NCBI RefSeq assembly: GCF_037975245.1
Contig: NC_092567.1
Coordinates: forward strand, 17,348,376 to 17,412,375
Source of the DNA: Apostichopus japonicus
Lineage: Eukaryota; Echinodermata; Holothuroidea; Aspidochirotida; Stichopodidae
DNA: 64,000 bases
Direction of reading: 5' to 3'
In this document: piece by piece, positions 58,601 to 64,000 of the stretch
Layout: each line of letters starts with the position of its first letter
Position numbering within the stretch: position 1 is the stretch's first letter
Position numbers and translations under genes: made by a program
Notes under the pieces: model-generated
Seen by the model: only the letters and a program-made list of their open reading frames with translations
Told to the model about the DNA's origin: nothing
The model's database searches: none

Positions 58601-59344
58601 TAACTGTGCCAAACCGCAATGACATCAATGGAACACTGTAGTAACTCTGGCTAAGAACGTGTCTAGGCTATTATGTGTGTCCGGCATGTCCACGTTCTTG
58701 TCGAATGTATGTTCTATCTGCGCGTGTCCTGGCCTGTTCAATGAGAATCGAATCCAATGTAATGACTGAGTTGTCCAAATCAAGATGTCTACGTAATCAA
58801 ATGTTTTCATGAAAAGGAAGATTGGTCCTCCTATAATCATCCGACTACCTAGTAGTTCTAGTAACTCCCTCAATTTGACTTGGATTATCTATGGCTCAAG
58901 TCAGTATGATGAACGTGAAGACACATGTGCAAACGTCGGCATTATAGTATCAAATACAGTAACGTACTAAGTTGCCATTCAAATAAGGAAAAGAAAACGG
59001 TTTCATTCAAATTGTTGCACCAAAGCCACATTCACTACTAACGAAACTCATGAACAACATGTCAGTGTAATCCTTTAATCGCATCTGAGCAGAAATGTGA
59101 CGTAAACGATGGCTTAATGTGAACGAGAAACTAGAATTAGGTCTAGCCTATCTCAGTTTTTCCGTAGCCTTGGATGCTAAACGATATCTCCCTTACTTGG
59201 CACTTCCACTTCACAAACGGAATAAATAAACTTCTATAATAAACTACATATTCCCAGTAACATTAATCAACAAACCCCAAGATCATGGCTTACCTTATTG
59301 GCAGACTTGCCGCAGGATTGAGAAATAAATCGTACTAGTGCCAT
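32390..59344 (-). CDS. BCAT: Branched-chain amino acid aminotransferase, mitochondrial type (11 coding exons)
   Basis: The product reversibly transaminates leucine, isoleucine and valine with 2-oxoglutarate, giving branched-chain keto acids and glutamate; it is a fold-type IV PLP enzyme. Eleven GT/AG-bounded exons join to 1272 nt (423 residues) without a frame break. Landmarks in order: Arg/Lys/Ser-rich, acid-poor N terminus (1-49) typical of a mitochondrial presequence; [10 protein letters not shown] at 117-126; [10 protein letters not shown] at 184-193; PLP-binding lysine K245 in YKMGCNY; TEAGTMN at 279-285; [11 protein letters not shown]; redox/structural CXXC C358-V-V-C361 in [17 protein letters not shown] near the end. 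The C-terminal tail after DIQYG is longer and more acidic than in vertebrate BCATs, which are about 385-392 residues. Introns are phase 0 except after exons 6 (phase 2) and 7 (phase 1). The gene spans 27 kb because of repeat-filled introns. Whether it is the ortholog of both vertebrate paralogues cannot be told from one gene. Confidence 0.97.
32925..32990 (+). mobile_element. Hammerhead-like motif, probable Penelope-like element remnant
   Basis: The segment TTGAAGAA, stem GATCC, loop TGCTA, stem GGATC, then GAAACGTC (32941-32971) has the layout of the hammerhead motifs found in Penelope-like retroelements: a CTGANGA-type box, stem II, then GAAA. The first box reads TTGAAGA, so the catalytic C is replaced and cleavage is unlikely. 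Upstream pyrimidine-rich DNA (32695-32940) could be element tail. It sits in BCAT intron 10, antisense to the gene. Confidence 0.45.
33570..33848 (+). mobile_element. tRNA-derived SINE, family A copy 2
   Basis: A-box TTAGCTCAGTGGTTAACGCC and B-box AGTTCGAGTCACTCC, then the family A body and hairpin tail, ending in an ATAC microsatellite. The A-box segment is partly duplicated at the 5' edge (TGTTAGCTC occurs three times). In BCAT intron 10, antisense to the gene. Confidence 0.88.
34009..34155 (-). CDS. BCAT: BCAT coding exon 10 (CXXC redox motif)
   Basis: Forty-nine codons from [17 protein letters not shown] to LLKTLNDIQ. Cys358 and Cys361 form the CXXC pair that in mammalian BCATs acts as a thiol redox switch. 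Acceptor ATTTAG, donor GTAAGT. Confidence 0.97.
34334..34402 (-). CDS. BCAT: BCAT coding exon 9
   Basis: Twenty-three codons, [20 protein letters not shown] then ENR. Acceptor TTCCAG, donor GTAGGT. The aligned GEFKV-ER block is conserved in animal BCATs. Confidence 0.97.
34642..34727 (-). CDS. BCAT: BCAT coding exon 8
   Basis: Completes a glutamate codon, then [20 protein letters not shown] and ILELVREW. Acceptor TTGCAG, donor GTAAAT. LDG-ILPGVTR is a strong class IV aminotransferase motif. Confidence 0.97.
34800..35690. other. GC-rich island in BCAT intron 7, origin unknown
   Basis: About 0.9 kb is clearly more GC-rich than the surrounding AT-rich DNA and has few TA-rich words. Six-frame reading gives protein-like fragments broken by stops but no motif I can name. 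Its base composition resembles that of the dead LINE at 24240-25378, so a decayed retroelement is the most likely explanation. No exon fits the BCAT frame here. Confidence 0.4.
36051..36193 (-). CDS. BCAT: BCAT coding exon 7
   Basis: Encodes [39 protein letters not shown] and MFWENKQG, then a G before donor GTAGGT. Acceptor [14 protein letters not shown] and TEAGTMN are family signatures that line the PLP pocket. Confidence 0.97.
36194..38542. other. BCAT intron 6
   Basis: 2.3 kb. Contains C-rich tracts near 36290-36380, a G-run at about 37390-37405 and one copy of a MITE-like repeat at 38190-38340. Nothing else recognised. Confidence 0.6.
38190..38340 (+). repeat. MITE-like repeat copy 1 (GGAGACAGGTAAG family)
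   Basis: Shares ordered blocks with 51235-51405: GACC..GGAG.AGGTCA, GGGCGCAGTG, GGGTGCTAAGGTTGTGAGGA then GACAGGTAAGC and GGAGCAAAGTAAAT. Ends are not defined. Confidence 0.7.
38543..38706 (-). CDS. BCAT: BCAT coding exon 6 (PLP lysine)
   Basis: Fifty-four codons plus two bases: [15 protein letters not shown]...[11 protein letters not shown]...GGVGQYKMG, ending TG before donor GTGAGG. K245 in YKMG is the Schiff-base lysine by family position. The split codon TG|T gives Cys248 where vertebrates have Gly. Confidence 0.96.
39060..39179 (-). CDS. BCAT: BCAT coding exon 5
   Basis: Forty codons, [14 protein letters not shown]...DRDWVPKS...[10 protein letters not shown]. The WVP and YIRP motifs match the family. 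Acceptor GTTTAG, donor GTACGT. Confidence 0.97.
39300..41280. repeat. 31-bp minisatellite array in BCAT intron 4
   Basis: More than 50 units of TATGAGGTTCTTTATGTACT plus ACAGTATCTTG with small variants (TGTAAT, TATTATG, TATCATG). Blocks of several units repeat as higher-order groups, for example 40720-40920 against 41020-41220. The left end (39320-39377) is separated from the main body by a SINE. Confidence 0.95.
39378..39650 (-). mobile_element. tRNA-derived SINE, family B copy, inserted in the minisatellite
   Basis: Read on the minus strand: a GGCGGAGTGTA repeat, A-box TAGCCTAGTGGTTAACGCC, B-box GGTTCGATTCCCT, body, then a tail with CAAGCC..GGCTTC and TTCCTGCTTGCGGGAA, ending in an ATAC microsatellite. 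It is flanked by TTACGTA on the left and again at about 39648, consistent with a target duplication of the array. Confidence 0.87.
41866..41957. repeat. Short tandem array beside BCAT exon 4
   Basis: AAACAGCTACGTACAACCAG and AAACAGCTATGTTGCTG alternate several times and end nine bases from the exon 4 donor. Confidence 0.8.
41967..42077 (-). CDS. BCAT: BCAT coding exon 4
   Basis: Thirty-seven codons starting [15 protein letters not shown], among the most conserved blocks of the family. Acceptor TCGCAG, donor GTAAGT, phase 0 on both sides. Confidence 0.97.
43322..43343 (+). promoter_or_regulatory. Triple nuclear-receptor half-site (DR1 plus DR3)
   Basis: Reads AGGTCA-G-AGGTCA-ATC-AGGTCA: three perfect half-sites in one orientation, spaced 1 then 3 bases. 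DR1 is the RXR/PPAR/HNF4/COUP-TF type site and DR3 the VDR type. It is in BCAT intron 3. Function is inferred only from the motif. Confidence 0.4.
43511..43523 (-). promoter_or_regulatory. DR1-like motif, one mismatch
   Basis: On the minus strand AGGTCA-A-AGGTTA. In BCAT intron 3, 168 bases from the perfect triple half-site. Confidence 0.25.
45240..45410 (+). repeat. MITE-like repeat copy 2 (GGAGACAGGTAAG family)
   Basis: Shares AAATGGTAAATTTGGAAGGA, GGGCACAGTGCG and GGAGACAGGTAAGAGAGGAG then CGAAGTAAAT with the copy at 51235-51405. Confidence 0.7.
45726..45738 (+). promoter_or_regulatory. DR1-like motif, one mismatch
   Basis: AGGTCG-G-AGGTCA in BCAT intron 3. Confidence 0.22.
46008..46172 (+). 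mobile_element. tRNA-derived SINE, family A copy 3 (3'-truncated)
   Basis: A-box region ATAGCTCAGTGGAGTGTTAA and CCAGTGGTTAACCCC, B-box AGTTCGAGTCACTCC, then body through ATAAT CATAGACGTTAAATATGA. The hairpin tail is missing: similarity stops at GAGACTGAATTTGG. Confidence 0.82.
46278..46387. mobile_element. Short TTAA-flanked MITE (T2/Kolobok-like)
   Basis: Starts TTAA-AGGCATTGAAGACTC and ends GAGTCTTCACACCCT-TTAA, giving inverted termini and TTAA flanks. An internally deleted relative of the 368-bp copy at 57523-57890. TTAAAGG ends are known from T2-type (Kolobok) MITEs; piggyBac also uses TTAA. Confidence 0.75.
46666..47043. mobile_element. hAT-like MITE, second copy
   Basis: 378 bp, ends CAGTGGCGGAGC and GCTCCACCACTG, flanked by CGGTACGA and CAGTACGA (7 of 8 match). 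Internal sequence is the reverse complement of the copy at 21638-22025 with small indels. In BCAT intron 3. Confidence 0.88.
47572..47604. repeat. (TA)n microsatellite
   Basis: About 16 TA dinucleotides in BCAT intron 3. Confidence 0.95.
47755..47840 (-). pseudogene. Partial duplicate of BCAT exon 3
   Basis: Matches 47935-48016 almost base for base: ACTAGTGTCTGCACT, CTATTACTTA, then (in coding sense) GCGGCTACCTCTCTCCAGTA and TGCAATAGAG. It therefore carries the last ~35 coding bases and the donor region of exon 3. The donor has a four-base insertion (GTATATAAGTAA). The rest of the exon and an acceptor are absent, so it should not be spliced as an exon. Confidence 0.85.
47964..48164 (-). CDS. 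BCAT: BCAT coding exon 3
   Basis: Sixty-seven codons, FSDLNIQL...[10 protein letters not shown]...[16 protein letters not shown]...LQYAIE, the N-terminal domain start. Acceptor TTATAG, donor GTAAGT. The 3' part of this exon is duplicated 180 bases downstream, within intron 3. Confidence 0.97.
49264..49400. repeat. Tandem duplication, about 62-bp period
   Basis: AAGATGTTTTGCTCTAACAT ... TTTGGACTAGACCTTT is followed by AAGACGTTTTGCTCTACCAT ... CTTGGACTAGACCTTT and the start of a third unit (AACATGGTTTGC). Confidence 0.85.
49607..49677. repeat. TA-rich microsatellite
   Basis: Interrupted (TA)n tract with a long pure core at 49636-49672. In BCAT intron 2. Confidence 0.93.
50208..50331. repeat. 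124-bp near-perfect palindrome, no spacer
   Basis: Arms 50208-50269 and 50270-50331 are inverted copies with a single mismatch (50227 against 50312). The centre is CCCATTTAAATGGG. A longer imperfect match continues outward with a small TA indel. As RNA from either strand it would make a 62-bp hairpin. Confidence 0.95.
50341..50366. repeat. 26-bp perfect palindrome
   Basis: AAATACAACCCAA followed by TTGGGTTGTATTT, nine bases right of the larger palindrome. Confidence 0.95.
50600..50710. repeat. GC-rich 18-20 bp minisatellite
   Basis: About six units of CCCCTTAACCCCCACAAG(G/A) with small variants. Strand-asymmetric: one strand is C-rich, the other G-rich with repeated GGGG runs. Confidence 0.93.
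50831..50843 (-). promoter_or_regulatory. DR1-like motif, one mismatch
   Basis: Minus strand AGGTCA-A-AGGTTA, the same variant as at 43511. In BCAT intron 2. Confidence 0.25.
51235..51405 (+). repeat. MITE-like repeat copy 3 (GGAGACAGGTAAG family)
   Basis: Longest copy: TTTTCCTTCGGAATGGTAAA, GGTGACC..GGTCACC (a 7-bp inverted pair), GGGCGCAGTGCTAAAA, GGGCGTTAGTGTTGTAGGAG and GACAGGTAAGAGAGGAG then TGAAGTAAAT. Related to copies at 38190 and 45240, all inside BCAT introns and all in the same orientation. Confidence 0.75.
52590..52702 (+). mobile_element. SINE family B tail (5'-truncated)
   Basis: Begins GTGCCGAGAGATTGGCTTCG, then GTCAGCTTGCGAGTCTACAA, GCCTCCATGGCTTC, GCGAGTTCCTGCTTGCGGGA and an ATAC microsatellite; same tail as the SINE at 39378-39650. 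The tRNA head is missing. It is preceded by a 20-bp direct repeat (GCTTGGGTGGGTTTGACAT twice). Confidence 0.83.
52811..52918. repeat. Two-copy tandem duplication near BCAT exon 2
   Basis: ATGAAGTTTAATTAGTGTA...ACACGCTGTCCC occurs at 52811 and 52862 with a few differences, ending about 70 bases from the exon 2 donor. Confidence 0.85.
52991..53086 (-). CDS. BCAT: BCAT coding exon 2
   Basis: Thirty-two codons ([20 protein letters not shown]...GSFK) between acceptor CGACAG and donor GTACTG. Completes the probable mitochondrial presequence. It has no similarity to the catalytic body and is placed by splice phase and position. Confidence 0.85.
54730..54990. repeat. Second copy of the ~130-bp dispersed repeat family
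   Basis: Blocks TTTACAAGGTTTTCACAATT, TGACCCCTGGTGACCC, AAATGACCTTTGACCTCCAC, TGTGCTCAATGTGGTACTTC, GAGATATCGTGTTTACAAGC, a CA-rich run, then ACGCCATCATGATTGCAAAG. Same order and ending as 8525-8990. Confidence 0.8.
54772..54784 (-). promoter_or_regulatory. Perfect DR1 nuclear-receptor motif inside a repeat
   Basis: TGACCTTTGACCT, that is AGGTCA-A-AGGTCA on the minus strand. It belongs to the dispersed repeat; the copies at 8560-8720 carry mutated versions. In BCAT intron 1. Confidence 0.35.
57523..57890. mobile_element. TTAA-flanked MITE, 368 bp (T2/Kolobok-like)
   Basis: TTAA-AGGCATTGAAGACTCGCCCC at the left and GGGGCGAGTCTTCACACCCT-TTAA at the right form inverted termini of about 20 bp. 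No coding potential. A 110-bp internally deleted relative lies at 46278-46387. Confidence 0.82.
59294..59344 (-). CDS. BCAT: BCAT coding exon 1
   Basis: Encodes [17 protein letters not shown], then the donor GTAAGCC. The start of a basic, hydroxylated presequence. No in-frame ATG was seen closer to the body of the enzyme in this exon, and the reading joins exon 2 in phase 0. Confidence 0.88.
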
Positions 59345-59689
59345 CGAAGTTATACTGCCGATGTCGTTCTTTTGCTGTCGTGCAAATGTATAATGATCAT
59401 AAACAGATTACAGACTCTAGAGCACAGACGACACGCATGCATACGACTTTAACAGACGAGAAATAGCTCGTCACTGCGGTCAACCCATGTGATTGGGGCA
59501 GTCACATTGCACTCAGTTAGGAAATATCAAAGGTTTTTTCCTCCTACTCAGTGCTCGCATTTGCTCATGGAGCTATTATTAACGAAAAAGCTCCATGATT
59601 TGCTTAACTGCTAACATTACTGCACTTTTTTTTTCTTTTTTTTTCTGGCTTTTAAGAAGTGAGAAAATGTTCGCTGGCATGAGAGAGGT
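59345..59689 (-). promoter_or_regulatory. Upstream flank and probable promoter of BCAT
   Basis: The 150 bases 5' of the ATG are less AT-rich and contain several CpGs. No TATA box is obvious at a fixed distance, and the transcription start cannot be placed. Confidence 0.3.
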
Positions 59690-60310
59690 GAAAGAAAATG
59701 TATATTCTTGGTCGTGGAGGGGCAATAGGCAAGGTAAGTGAGGTGCCAAACGGGGGTTCATTTTTGTACATTTTTGCTTCGGAGAAAATTGAGAGACAGA
59801 GGGGATAACATTTGTGATTAGTTTTGAAAAACAGATGGGGATATAAATTTCTCAAATACTGAGTGGGAAAATGTTATACTTTTGATCCTGATGGATGGGG
59901 CGCGTAGTGGGGTAAAGGAAGGGTCAGCAATTTGCCAAAGGGGGTTCATTTTTTTTTTGTCCTTTTGAGAGACAGAAGTGATAAAATCTCTGAACCACAG
60001 AGTGGCCTAAAAAACAAGACTTTGATGGGGATGAGTAGGGAGCATGATTGGGTATAGGGTTAAGGAAGGTAAGGTAAGGTAAGAAGTTTGCCAAAGTAGG
60101 TGAATTTGGCATGTTTTTTTGTTTGCTTCTGAGCGACAGAAAAGTTGAACATTTAATAAAAAACAGAGTGATTTTTGGTCAGAATTATGAGTGGCATGGA
60201 TTGTTGGGAAGAGGTGGCATGGGATGAGGTAGGCTACGGGTAGAGTAAAGATGTGGCTAAGAGGGGGTTGGTTTTAAGTCCATATGTAAAATTTTGAGCA
60301 TGAAACTGAT
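59690..60310. repeat. Old degenerate tandem array, ~155-190 bp units
   Basis: Four diverged units, each with a purine-rich GTAAGG-type segment, GCCAAA..GGGGGTTCATTTTT, a T-run, and GAG(A/C)GACAGA. The key words recur near 59745, 59934, 60090 and 60257. Not coding. Confidence 0.7.
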
Positions 60311-63300
60311 TTTGGAAGATAGGGATTGGGAGCCTAAGTATTTTCAATTTCGCTATTAATTAAGGTGGACTAAAATATGACATTATTGATCTAATGTAAT
60401 TGAGGTCACTTAATTAACATCGTCCCCAAACAGCTAAGAAAAATCACTTTCCTTTCGGGAGATATGAAGGCCGAAGACTTGATCAAGTCTAAATATGAAA
60501 TCATCAAAGCCATGCGTGCCGTCAATTTGTTATACCCAACCTCTTTTTTCAAAAGAGAAAAAAATTGGATTAGGCCAGTCTTAAGTCATTTACTATATAT
60601 TTAATTTAAACGCTGTAAGCTCCTTTAAGTCCCCTAAAGGCTCATTGAAGATGATTAATCTACAGATTTTCAAGAGATTGCATCCCTGAAAACGTTTACA
60701 CGTCTGTTCTCACGCTCGGTTGTATAGTAAAAAGTGAATCAATTGTGTCTTACGTCATGACCTACATTTAATCCTTCCAGACCAATGAGATTTTAGCGAC
60801 GCATGTGTTCGATTTGGAATGCAACACTCGTGTAGGTGGAGATGACTTGTGAGTTATTTGCTTATTAGTAGTGATACTTTAAGGGGGGGGGGGTATAGTT
60901 TCCACCAATTATCGAATAGAAGTCTCCGTCAAACCACTGAAGATGGGTTGCTATACCACTTCGGAGACCATGTTCAGATCTGGATCTGTGTTCGATATAG
61001 AAGGATCTCATATGCATAATTATGTTGTTAATCATCATAATAGGTCGGCCCGAGTGTAATTAAACGAACACACGTGTGATTGGAACTTCATTACCTATTA
61101 CGTCATCATTAGTCAACATCAGTATGAGAGAAACAGAAAACAACTGTTATGATTTTGGAGTCACAGATCTTTCATTTTATATATAGGCTTCGTTACCCAG
61201 AGGCGTAAACACGGATACTTCGGGGATTTAGGAAGGTGGGGGGGGGGCTTTATCAGACAGAATACTAAAAAAAAACTACCATAGTGTACAGTATGTACAT
61301 AAATATCTAACATGTATGGATGTGCCGTACAACTTCAACAGTCGGACAATTCCTTCAACATTTTTCTTCTTCTAATATAACATCTTTTTTGCATCACAAG
61401 CACCTTCCATTTTATCAAACTTCCAAACTTAAAGCGGGGGAGAGGTCACTCCGCCTCTAAGACCTCTCCCGTCGACGACATAACATCTTAGCGCCACCAC
61501 TTCCCATCCGCACCGCCACCCAAACCGACGTGAACCGTAATCCGGATCACCGAGAATCCCATCCAGTGATGCAACCGTTATATTATGTTGCAAGATTTAT
61601 TCATTGTCATTGACGGATGAAGCATAAACAATCTAAATATATCCATCATTACGGAGATAAAACTAGGATTATTATGATCACAGCTGACACAGTGAGGAAA
61701 ACCCGAGTGATTTACGCACTTGCCAAGATAAGCAACCTTCAGAATGTAGCAAACATTGCACCTGGCAACAACCCACTGTCATGATCATATTCCTGAACGA
61801 ACATAGCAATGATTTACGTCACGTGCCTTTTCACTCGTCAGATTAAATTATAAATCAGAAATGGAGGAAACCCGTTGAATTGAATCATCTGTTAGAAGTA
61901 CATCTCACAGAAATTAATACGTAGAAGCCATATCGCACTTGCTGACAACAATACGCTTTGCAGCTTTTTGAATATCACTAGCGCCATCTTGCTACACCCA
62001 AAATAATGATTCGCGCAAAGGGTGCCTACGTTAAAGTAACGAGGTTTCGACGAGATTCTGATCTTATCGTCAAAATATCTTTCATTATCAGACAGAGAGA
62101 CACCTGATGCACCAGATTAGCTCCCATTTTGTGGGGGAAATATGCTACTTGAAATAAATTACAACTCACGGGTATTTAGCCGCTGTATACACAGTTGTTC
62201 TTACATTTTGAAAAGAGTTCTAGCATGTTCCCAAATTTGTACAATCTTACGTCACGCCCTTCATAAGATATACATATATGGCACAACCATGCACTGCAGA
62301 AGCCGTTTATATCGCCCATCATTGCTAAATTTCTTAGAACGAACTGTTGGGGGGGGGGGGGGGCGGCTTTACAGAAATTGTTTGCACCATGGGGAGCATG
62401 TATTCTTGGGTTGGAGGGGCACCGACAATTTATGGAGGGGCACCAATAATTAAAGGAGGACCGCAATATACTCATGTGCTGTTACTTGTGTAGGTTTTGG
62501 TAACATGATGGTAGTACAAATTAAGGGGATGGGGTGGGAGACCATCTAGACTGAAAGAGGATGGGGCAAGTCCCCTATACCCCAGCCTGGCTACCGGGCT
62601 GCTGGGGAGGGGTTGACATGTAAATGGAACTATATAGCCACCTTAGACAAGTGCTCGGTGAATGATAAAGACTGATATATATATACATTGGAAAGTCATG
62701 TTGTGGTAAAACATTTTCTTGAACATTGTTATGGCAATTTAAGTCTACAAATATAGTTGAAAGCTCAGTGAAGGATCTTCGAAAACTTGCTGCATTTGTT
62801 AACTGGAAGGTATAGTACCTCACAATAATGAAACAACTAATATGCCGAAGTTGCTGTGTATATAAGATGATTATGCCAATGCCTGGAAAATTGGAAAAAA
62901 CCCACTTAAATTACATCTACCAAACTCTTTTGGATAGAATTCCCAAAATATATATTTCTCTGTACTATCTGACTATTTTCAATGGACGTATCAGTATATT
63001 GATACATATATACTTGCAAAATAAAAGGCAAGATGGAAAAAGGAAAAAGATATAACATTTCTAAAAAGTATCAATTAACCTCCCCCACTCCACCACCTCC
63101 CCCACTCCCCGTCACCCCCCCCCCTCCCAAATAAAATGGTAATAGGCTATTTTGTATTGTGTAATGATTGACATATGCTGTTTCTGATTTTTACAATGCG
63201 CATGCCTTCATTAATTACAGTTACAAGACACCATCATATAGATTTAGGCCTATAAACCTTGTATTGCAGCATTTTTAGCAGTCTGCCATGATACATTGTT

Positions 63301-64000
63301 GTCTACTTACAAGTGGTCTCTTTCTTCTGTAATATTATATTGTTTTCATTTTGTAAATTAATCTCCATATAGTATCTCTTAGCTGTCTTCGGTGGTGCAT
63401 GGTGACTCACATCTGCATACTTTAAGTTGTCATGTGTTGCAATTTATCACTTCATAACCACAAAGATGATTCATAAATTCACCACTAACGTTTACTCTTC
63501 ATCGTCAATTTTGATTGAAAGGTACAATGACTTAGTCGTGTTGAATCTTGGGCTTTAATATCAATCAGTTAGGCCCACAAAGGCATACTGGACAAACATC
63601 AAGAACAGACTGCCATCCCATTCCCAAAACAGCTAGTTATCTCCAATACTTGTGTTGAATTCTACTTTTCTATCCTAGGAATTGGATATAGTCTAGACCT
63701 AGTAACTTCTGTTGCTTTAATAAAACCATAACTTTACAGTTGCACTAGTAGTAGGCCTACTACGTGCAACTACTAGTTAACTTGTAGCTAGGCTTAGGCT
63801 AGGCATGCCGTATATATGCTATCGCCCGTTGTGACGTCATTACCAGTGAAATACCAACGGAGAGACGCAGTCTAGCGGTAATATAATACTGAGCGATGAA
63901 AATTTCGGTAACATCCTACGAATTGTAACTTTGTTTAGTTGAAAGCTGCACTTCATCTTCTTTGCAACTTAAAAACGTTGTTACGTGTGAACAGTACAGA
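60311..64000. other. Right flank, no gene recognised
   Basis: AT-rich with G-runs at 60882-60892, 61239-61249 and 62349-62364 and C-rich DNA at 63080-63127. A palindromic CRE TGACGTCA lies at 63832-63839, and TAGTAGGCCTACTA at about 63751-63764. The last 200 bases are less repetitive and could belong to the 5' end of a gene beyond the window, but no exon is supported. Confidence 0.4.
63832..63839. promoter_or_regulatory. Palindromic CRE-type motif
   Basis: TGACGTCA, the consensus full CRE for CREB/ATF factors. Another copy is at 672-679. Motif match only. Confidence 0.2.

Larger units (their letters stand above)
53087..59293. other. BCAT intron 1
   Basis: 6.2 kb. Contains C-runs (53212-53222, 54521-54532), the dispersed repeat copy at 54730-54990 with a perfect DR1, and the TTAA-flanked MITE at 57523-57890. 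ATTCTGAAAC is repeated several times at 53930-53990. Other sequence gives no recognisable exon. Confidence 0.6.

Overview
The window is AT-rich animal nuclear DNA: spliced exons with GT/AG junctions, long introns, several tRNA-derived SINE families, MITEs and minisatellites, and no operons or bacterial-style gene packing. The mix (tail-anchored TRIM-like RING genes in tandem, intron-rich BCAT, repeats common in marine invertebrates, many TAGGCCTA words) suggests a marine deuterostome, possibly an echinoderm such as a sea cucumber. That placement is inference; no species marker is visible.

Layout. 1-9473 is gene-poor: one tandem duplication, the end of a CCCAGCAAA-type element, a degenerate ~130-bp repeat family and one possible decayed secreted ORF. 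9474-13587 holds two uninterrupted, same-strand paralogues encoding RING - (B-box) - coiled-coil - C-terminal membrane-anchor proteins. 13588-32389 is repeat-dominated: a ~3.1 kb foldback-like element whose arms are arrays of a TTTACC/GGTAAA motif and which carries three tandem SINE copies; a hAT-like MITE with perfect 8-bp target duplications; three other SINE insertions or fragments; a dead LINE 3' half; and a degenerate ~60-70 bp tandem array.

32390-59344 (minus strand) is a complete 11-coding-exon branched-chain amino acid aminotransferase (BCAT) gene, reconstructed exon by exon: 1272 nt, 423 residues, mitochondrial-type N terminus, PLP lysine K245 and redox CXXC at 358-361. Its introns contain a 1.6-2 kb 31-bp minisatellite split by a SINE, MITEs, a hammerhead-like Penelope remnant, a 124-bp near-perfect palindrome, a partial duplication of exon 3 and a scatter of nuclear-receptor DR1 motifs. 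59345-64000 is the upstream flank with another old tandem array and no recognisable gene.

The TRIM-like pair and BCAT show no functional link. BCAT starts leucine, isoleucine and valine catabolism in mitochondria; the TRIM-like proteins are probable membrane-anchored ubiquitin ligases. I found no convincing multi-gene undescribed system. The most distinctive items are the foldback element with its SINE triplet, SINE and LINE tails that share covarying hairpins, the intronic palindrome, the DR1 sites and the divergent TRIM-like pair.
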